DNA from: Prorocentrum cordatum
Lineage: Eukaryota; Sar; Dinophyceae; Prorocentrales; Prorocentraceae
Direction of reading: 5' to 3'
Length of the DNA: 33,088 nucleotides
NCBI GenBank assembly: GCA_963575745.1
Contig: CAUYUJ010006280.1
Span: forward strand, 266,131 to 299,218
Shown in pieces: positions 29,069-33,088 of this stretch. The first letter of the stretch is position 1. Each line of letters begins with the position of its first letter. The notes beneath the pieces were generated by a model. The model ran no database searches and was not told the origin of the DNA. It was given only the letters and a program-made list of their open reading frames with translations. The position numbers were made by a program, and so were the translations under genes.

Positions 29069-29770
29069 TCATTCCGGTCTGGGGTGCCATTTGGTGCTTA
29101 GAGCTGCCGGCGCAACATCCGAAGTGTTTGCCTGTATGTCAGACTCCTCGCTCGTTGTACTCCCGGACGGCGTCTGCAAAAGTACCGAAGCCACTCCATA
29201 ACAATTTTGCACGCCCATGTTGCAAGTATCAATCATGTCCGGTTGCGTTGCTCGACCATTGCACCGTGAGCGCCAGGGTTTTGGGAGCGCTTGAGTTTTG
29301 GATGCACGTGAAGCGTAGTTTTCCCTCAAACTGTTCGTCTGCACTGCCACATCCTTGTCTGAAATGTATGATTGAGTTTTGGAAGCGCGGGAAACGTAAT
29401 TATCTTCCAAGATGGTTGTCTGAACGGCCACGTCTTGGTCTGAAATATCGTAAACTGCGGCTTCAGCAAATTATTAATTTCCAGAATATGATTCACAAGC
29501 GGCCTCCCTGTCAAAGAAATCTGGCTCCTTTTTCGGCGATGTCTCGGCATCTGGTTCTTCGCGCCCCTTGCACATTTCTTCAAGTTTGTCGATGTTTTTG
29601 GCCACCAGCGCATCAACGTATTGAAAATCATGCAAACTAGTGCGGAACAGAAGTAATTCCATAGTGCGCGCTCTCTTCTCGATCTCTACCGAAGTGTTGG
29701 TGTCTTTCCCAGTATGTTGCGCATCATTGTCTGGATCATATGGGGACGCTATTTCGACAATGCTTGTCAT
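29069..29770 (-). CDS. Candidate two-exon gene of unknown function
   Basis: Minus strand. It starts ATG at 29770 (MTSIVEIASPYDPDNDAQHT) and reaches two stops in a row near 29473-29478. Removing 29455-29496 as an intron (42 bases, GTGAAT to GCAG, containing TAATAAT) joins the frame to a second exon ending TGA at 29069, about 219 residues in all. The intron is a proposal; the same frame continues without it except for the stops. The second part holds two 23-residue copies, 81 bp apart (29372-29440 and 29291-29359), sharing DVAVQT, NY and SRASKTQ. Of 17 identical residues, 8 are encoded by different synonymous codons, which argues that this frame has been under protein selection. I recognise no domain. 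The protein is hydrophilic with no membrane segment or signal peptide. The plus strand is also open here, but its duplicated copies match worse. Confidence 0.4.
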
Positions 29771-29777
29771 GTTTTGT

Positions 29778-29802
29778 ATGTGTGTGTGTGTGTGTGTGTT
29801 TT
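29778..29802. repeat. TG microsatellite
   Basis: About 11 TG units just upstream of the candidate gene's ATG. Confidence 0.9.
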
Positions 29803-29874
29803 TTGGGGGGTATTTTTATTTTTTCCTCCTCAATCCGCCTGTAGGAGGACATGCCCGACCTAAGGCTCATTGCG

Positions 29875-30080
29875 ATTCCCCCGATTCGACTCGATTCGAT
29901 TTCGATGATTTCCGATTCCGATTCGATGCGATCTCGGATGCCGATTTGGGTGCCGATGTCTCATTCGACGCCTACTGGCCTGCCGTTTTCCGCCGATTCG
30001 ACTTTTCCCGATTCGGCTGCCGATTTCAACCGATCCGACTCATGTCGATCGCCTATCCGACTAATCGAATCGATTCTGGG
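29875..30080. repeat. Cryptic CCGATTCGA repeat
   Basis: CGATTCGA, CCGATTCC, GCCGATTTG and similar 8-10 base words fill about 200 bp directly beside the A right end. Frames through it are not conserved. Confidence 0.7.
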
Positions 30081-30509
30081 CTCTCCTGGTGACACGGTGA
30101 ATTCAACCCTGAACGACTGGGGCAACGATCGACTCACGGTTGAGCGATCGACGCGGTGTCAAGAACCTTTGCGCGTGCCGACGCCGCACGATTTTACCGT
30201 GCCAGGCCCCCACCCTCAAGTTTGCAGTTTGGGGTCCTTGGGGGTGGGGTTTCAGGGGGGGGACCATCTCACGCGCCTGGGCACCCCCAAAGGGTCGGCG
30301 GATCTGAGTGGAGCACGTATGGGAGAGAGGGATCCGTGGGTGCAGTCCAGATCAACCGAGCGGGCATCAGACGGCAGACGCCTCGCATGCTGCTTGCCAC
30401 TCCATTGCTGGACTGTCCCCCTTCCCCTTCCTTCTCACGTCCATCATTTCCAGGTGCGTCTTATATCGGCGGCGCGCAGAGGGGGGGAGGGAGAGGGGGG
30501 GGCGGCAGG
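30081..30509. other. Unique-looking sequence, no gene seen
   Basis: It contains GGGG and CCCC runs (30180-30300, 30478-30500). No recognised protein. Confidence 0.5.
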
Positions 30510-30612
30510 GACGGCCTTCTAGGAAAAGGGGGGGGCTCCCTAGAAGGCAGAGGCCTCCTTAGAAAACCCTCGTGCTTCTTGCAGGCCTTCTGAGGCGCCA
30601 GGAGGGATTGCA
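30510..30612. repeat. GGCCTTCT/AGAAGGC words
   Basis: GGCCTTCTAGGAAAAG, CTAGAAGGCAGAGG, AGGCCTTCTGAGGCGCC and CAGAAGGCCC, related to the cluster at 25690-25840. Confidence 0.55.
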
Positions 30613-31336
30613 GAAGGCCCCATTCATATCGGGGGCCCAGAGGTCGGCGCCAACACCAATATCACCGGTTCCTTCCACCGAAAGCTAGATGATCCCGATC
30701 TCGGCGATGGTGGTAACATCCGGACTGCTTCGGCGGCCGAGAGATTACCTCCAGCACGCCCCGAATTGTACAGAAAACGCGGATAGTGAGGATGAACGAT
30801 TTTCCACGGGCCACCTTGCATCGTTTCCCGTCGGCCCATTTTTGGCCGTTTTCGCTTGTGCACCGTTCAAAAAGTGTCAGCATGGCCTTCCAAGGCTCCT
30901 GCATCCTTGTCGTGCATCCCTATGACTCGTAAGTATCTTTATCATCGTGCATCCGGATTGACAATACGAATCGTTATCATGATCTACTTGTATTATCATG
31001 TGTGGTTTCATTAGCAGTACTGTTGCGATGTTTCATCAGCGACACTATTCGTAGTATTATTGTAACTATTGTTTTTTTAGCATTGTGAGTAGTATGGTTA
31101 TGACGATCAGTATTATCTGTGGCCGTCTGCGTTAACCGTGCGCTCCGCCAGCTGCAGCGCGCCGAACTCTCAGCCACTGGCAGGAGGTTGCGAGGCTGCT
31201 CGCGGGTTCGGGCGCTTCCGCCCCCGCCCCCAACGGCGCCAGGCGGCCGCTGCCGTTGGGACGACGCCGGCGCCTGGAGACGCCCTGGTCGGCCGTGGGC
31301 GAAGGGAGGGGATGGCGCGAGGAGGTGCGGGAGCAC
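30613..31336. other. Unique-looking sequence, no gene seen
   Basis: More AT-rich from 30930 to 31120. Short open frames occur on both strands at 30624-30925 but overlap each other, and neither is recognised. Confidence 0.5.
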
Positions 31337-31560
31337 GAGGAGGAGGAGGAGGAAGAGGAGGAGGAGGAGGAGGAGGAGGGGCGGGGCAGGAGGAGATGGA
31401 GGAGGAGGAGGAGGAGGAGGAGTGAGGAGGAGGAGGAGGTGGAGGAGGATATGGAGGAGGACGAAGAGGAGAAGGTGGAGGAGGTGGAGGAGGGGGAGGG
31501 GGAGGAGGAGATGGAGGGGGATATGGAGGAGGAGGAGGAGGAGGAGGAGGCGGGAAGTCC
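31337..31560 (+). repeat. GGA microsatellite
   Basis: About 220 bp of GGA/GAG with GATATGGAGG interruptions. Confidence 0.9.
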
Positions 31561-32333
31561 GATCAGCGTGAAGGGAAGAGACGAGAGGGGGCGGAGGGAC
31601 GCCCTTTTCCCGCATCTCTCACGAAGTTTGTAGTGTCGGTTCGGCGTTATTTCTTCGCAAAGGGGTGCGTAGCATTTAGTGCGGATTTGTATGGTAGACG
31701 CAGCCTTTGGCGAGGGCCTGCTCATCGAGAAGGGATCTAAACGAGCGGCCGCGGTGGCTGCTAGTCATCAGTATGGGGGTCTCAATGCCTTTTCGGCTTG
31801 CCGTCCAGCTTCATCCGTCTCCCTCCCTATCCAGCCTTTCTGTTTCGGTTTTCGTACGTGTTAATCTTGTCGTCTCTTCCTTTCTCTTCATGTGCCTCCG
31901 CTTCGTACGCGCACTTGTCTAGGCTGCTCAGAGGTATCGTTTTCCGGCCTGCCAAGACTGCCGTTGTCGTGCACATGCCTGCACAAGGTGGCCATTCGGT
32001 TTCGAGCGAATCCCGCCATCCGTTTCTGATCTGGTTGTTGATCCACTACCGCGTCCGAGGAAAACGTGTGGGATTGTCACGAGTTGTTACGTACAGTAAG
32101 AACTCCTAAGATGTTTGGCGGTTTTGACCATCACCCTAGTTTGCACAGCTTTCCATTCGCTCGCATCTTGAGTCGGCTGGCCACAGCGCGGGGGAGTCGC
32201 AACAGACATTCGAGGACGGTACCGGCGCTGCGAAGCTGCGGACGCAGGGATGAGTAAGTCGTGGCGTGCCCAGTGCTTGGCACATGCACGCTGGTCGTGG
32301 GGCAATTTTCTTCCGACCGACGCGTACGGATGC
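31561..32333. other. Unique-looking sequence, no gene seen
   Basis: Ordinary composition, no repeat family recognised, short frames only. Together with 28800-29770 this is one of the few places where a real exon could hide. Confidence 0.5.
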
Positions 32334-32537
32334 ATCTAGGGGAACATAAAGTTACATAAACATAGAAATTCGCAGGTCCGCGCGGACTTCTCGGATCGGC
32401 GCTGGGGCCCCCCGGCGGCGCCTCCGGCGCCGCCCCTGGCGCGCTCCGCGCGCCAGGGAGGGGGGTCCAGCGCCGATCCGAGAAATCCGCGCGGACCTCC
32501 GAGTTTTTGTTTTCTGCCACTTTTTGTTCCCCTAGAT
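32334..32537. mobile_element. Family C cloverleaf (T-shaped) inverted-repeat element
   Basis: The outer ends ATCTAGGGGAAC (32334-32345) and GTTCCCCTAGAT (32526-32537) pair perfectly. The arms continue for about 75 bp. The inner 32 bases of each arm (AGGTCCGCGCGGA onward to GGCGCTGG) have one mismatch. The centre folds into two side hairpins, GGCGGCGCC-TCC-GGCGCCGCC (32414-32434) and CTGGCGCGC-TCC-GCGCGCCAG (32436-32456). Both have 9-bp stems and TCC loops. No coding capacity. A second, interrupted copy is at 14005-15530. Confidence 0.85.
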
Positions 32538-32554
32538 ATCTCCTCTGGAGCCTC

Positions 32555-32780
32555 TTTTCCTCCTCCTCCTCCTCCTCCTCCTCCTCCTCCTTTCCTCCTC
32601 CTCCTCCTCCTCCTCCCCCTCCCTCGTGCTCATCCCTCTTCTCCTCCTTCTCCTGCACCAGTCATGCTGTGAGCGCCCTCCTCCTCCTCCTCCTCCTCCT
32701 CCTCCTCCTCCTCCTCCTCCCTCCCTCGTGCTCCTCCTCCTCCTCCTCCTCCTCCTCCTCCTCCTCCTCCTCTTTCTGCA
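32555..32780 (-). repeat. TCC array with a 123-bp higher-order unit
   Basis: CTGCACCAGTCATGCTGTGA then GCGCCCTC at 32653 recurs as CTGCACCCGTCGTGCTGTGA at 32776, 123 bp later. CTCCCTCGTGCTC occurs at 32629 and 32721. Between them is pure CTC. Confidence 0.85.
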
Positions 32781-32945
32781 CCCGTCGTGCTGTGAGCGCC
32801 CTCCGCCCTCCTCCTCCCGCCCTCCGCGGCCGCTCGCGCCGGCCCCGCCCCCCCTCCTCGCGCCGCCGGGCGGGCCGTGCGCGCCCGAGCCCGGCCTCCG
32901 CCTGATGAGGAGCGCGCGTGCGGGACGCCGCCCGCCGCGCTGCGG

Positions 32946-32949
32946 CGTT

Positions 32950-32996
<47 letters not shown>

Positions 32997-33010
32997 AGTT
33001 GTCGTCGTGC
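32946..33010. repeat. GTC microsatellite
   Basis: About 18 GTC units with one TAGTTG change. Confidence 0.95.
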
Positions 33011-33088
33011 TCGTCCTCCTCCCTCATGCTCGCTTTCCCGCCCTCCCGCCCCTCCTCTTCCTCTGGGGGAGCGAGCAAGGACGTAAAC

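Larger units (their letters stand above)
28509..29859 (+). mobile_element. Family A ends enclosing 1.3 kb
   Basis: The left end TGTCTACAGGAGGAATATTC is at 28518-28537 and the right end TCCGCCTGTAGGAGGACATG at 29834-29853, then CCCGAC. The right end with its inner TTTTTTCCTCC is nearly identical to the A copy at 852. The interior is 1.2 kb longer than in other A copies and contains the candidate gene at 29069-29770. It may be a long A element, or an A element with something inserted. Confidence 0.5.

Noticed and set aside
28717-29640. 307-codon plus-strand open frame opposite the candidate gene
   Set aside because: Its two duplicated segments match in about 10 of 24 residues, against 17 of 23 on the minus strand, and silent changes favour the minus strand.

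Overview
This window looks like nuclear DNA of a repeat-dominated, GC-rich eukaryote, most likely a microbial alga or alveolate. No operons, ribosome-binding sites, CRISPR arrays, rRNA or complete tRNA are visible. The only recognisable protein relic is the C-terminal end of a non-LTR (LINE-type) reverse transcriptase; its style reminds me of elements in dinoflagellates and other large protist genomes. That placement is a weak guess. A run of 100 Ns at 25489-25588 marks an assembly gap.

Almost all of the sequence is repetitive. Four layers can be separated. (1) Microsatellites: TA, GGA/TCC, GAT/ATC, TG, CA-derived, CCG and GCA arrays, including about 1 kb of GAT repeats (5628-6650) and 0.8 kb more (11655-12470). 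They create long open frames in several frames at once that are not genes. (2) Degenerate arrays of a 10-12 bp unit of the type GGGGCCTCTT, present in both orientations at about ten places. (3) Short inverted-repeat elements, named here A (about 152 bp), E (about 173 bp), C (about 204 bp, cloverleaf-like), I (145 bp), J (226 bp), and a 171-bp TA-flanked insert. (4) Longer composite repeats: family B (1.1-1.5 kb, three copies with internal 74-bp and about 410-bp tandem units), a large duplication (25899-26798 and 26895-27667), and duplicated modules at 7259-8320.

The elements are nested, so insertion order can be read. One B copy sits inside a C element, another B copy sits inside an A element, a 171-bp element with TA duplications sits inside another A element, and J lies at the end of a further A element. 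Removing the inserts restores host elements close to their normal length, so the element ends are well supported.

Only two places look protein-derived. A reverse-transcriptase pseudogene lies at 10921-11496 (minus), with one in-frame stop; its 3' tail recurs at 22655-22738. A possible two-exon gene of unknown function lies at 29069-29770 (minus). It contains an 81-bp tandem duplication whose differences include many silent changes, and it lies between two A-family ends. No other stretch gave a coding call I would defend.
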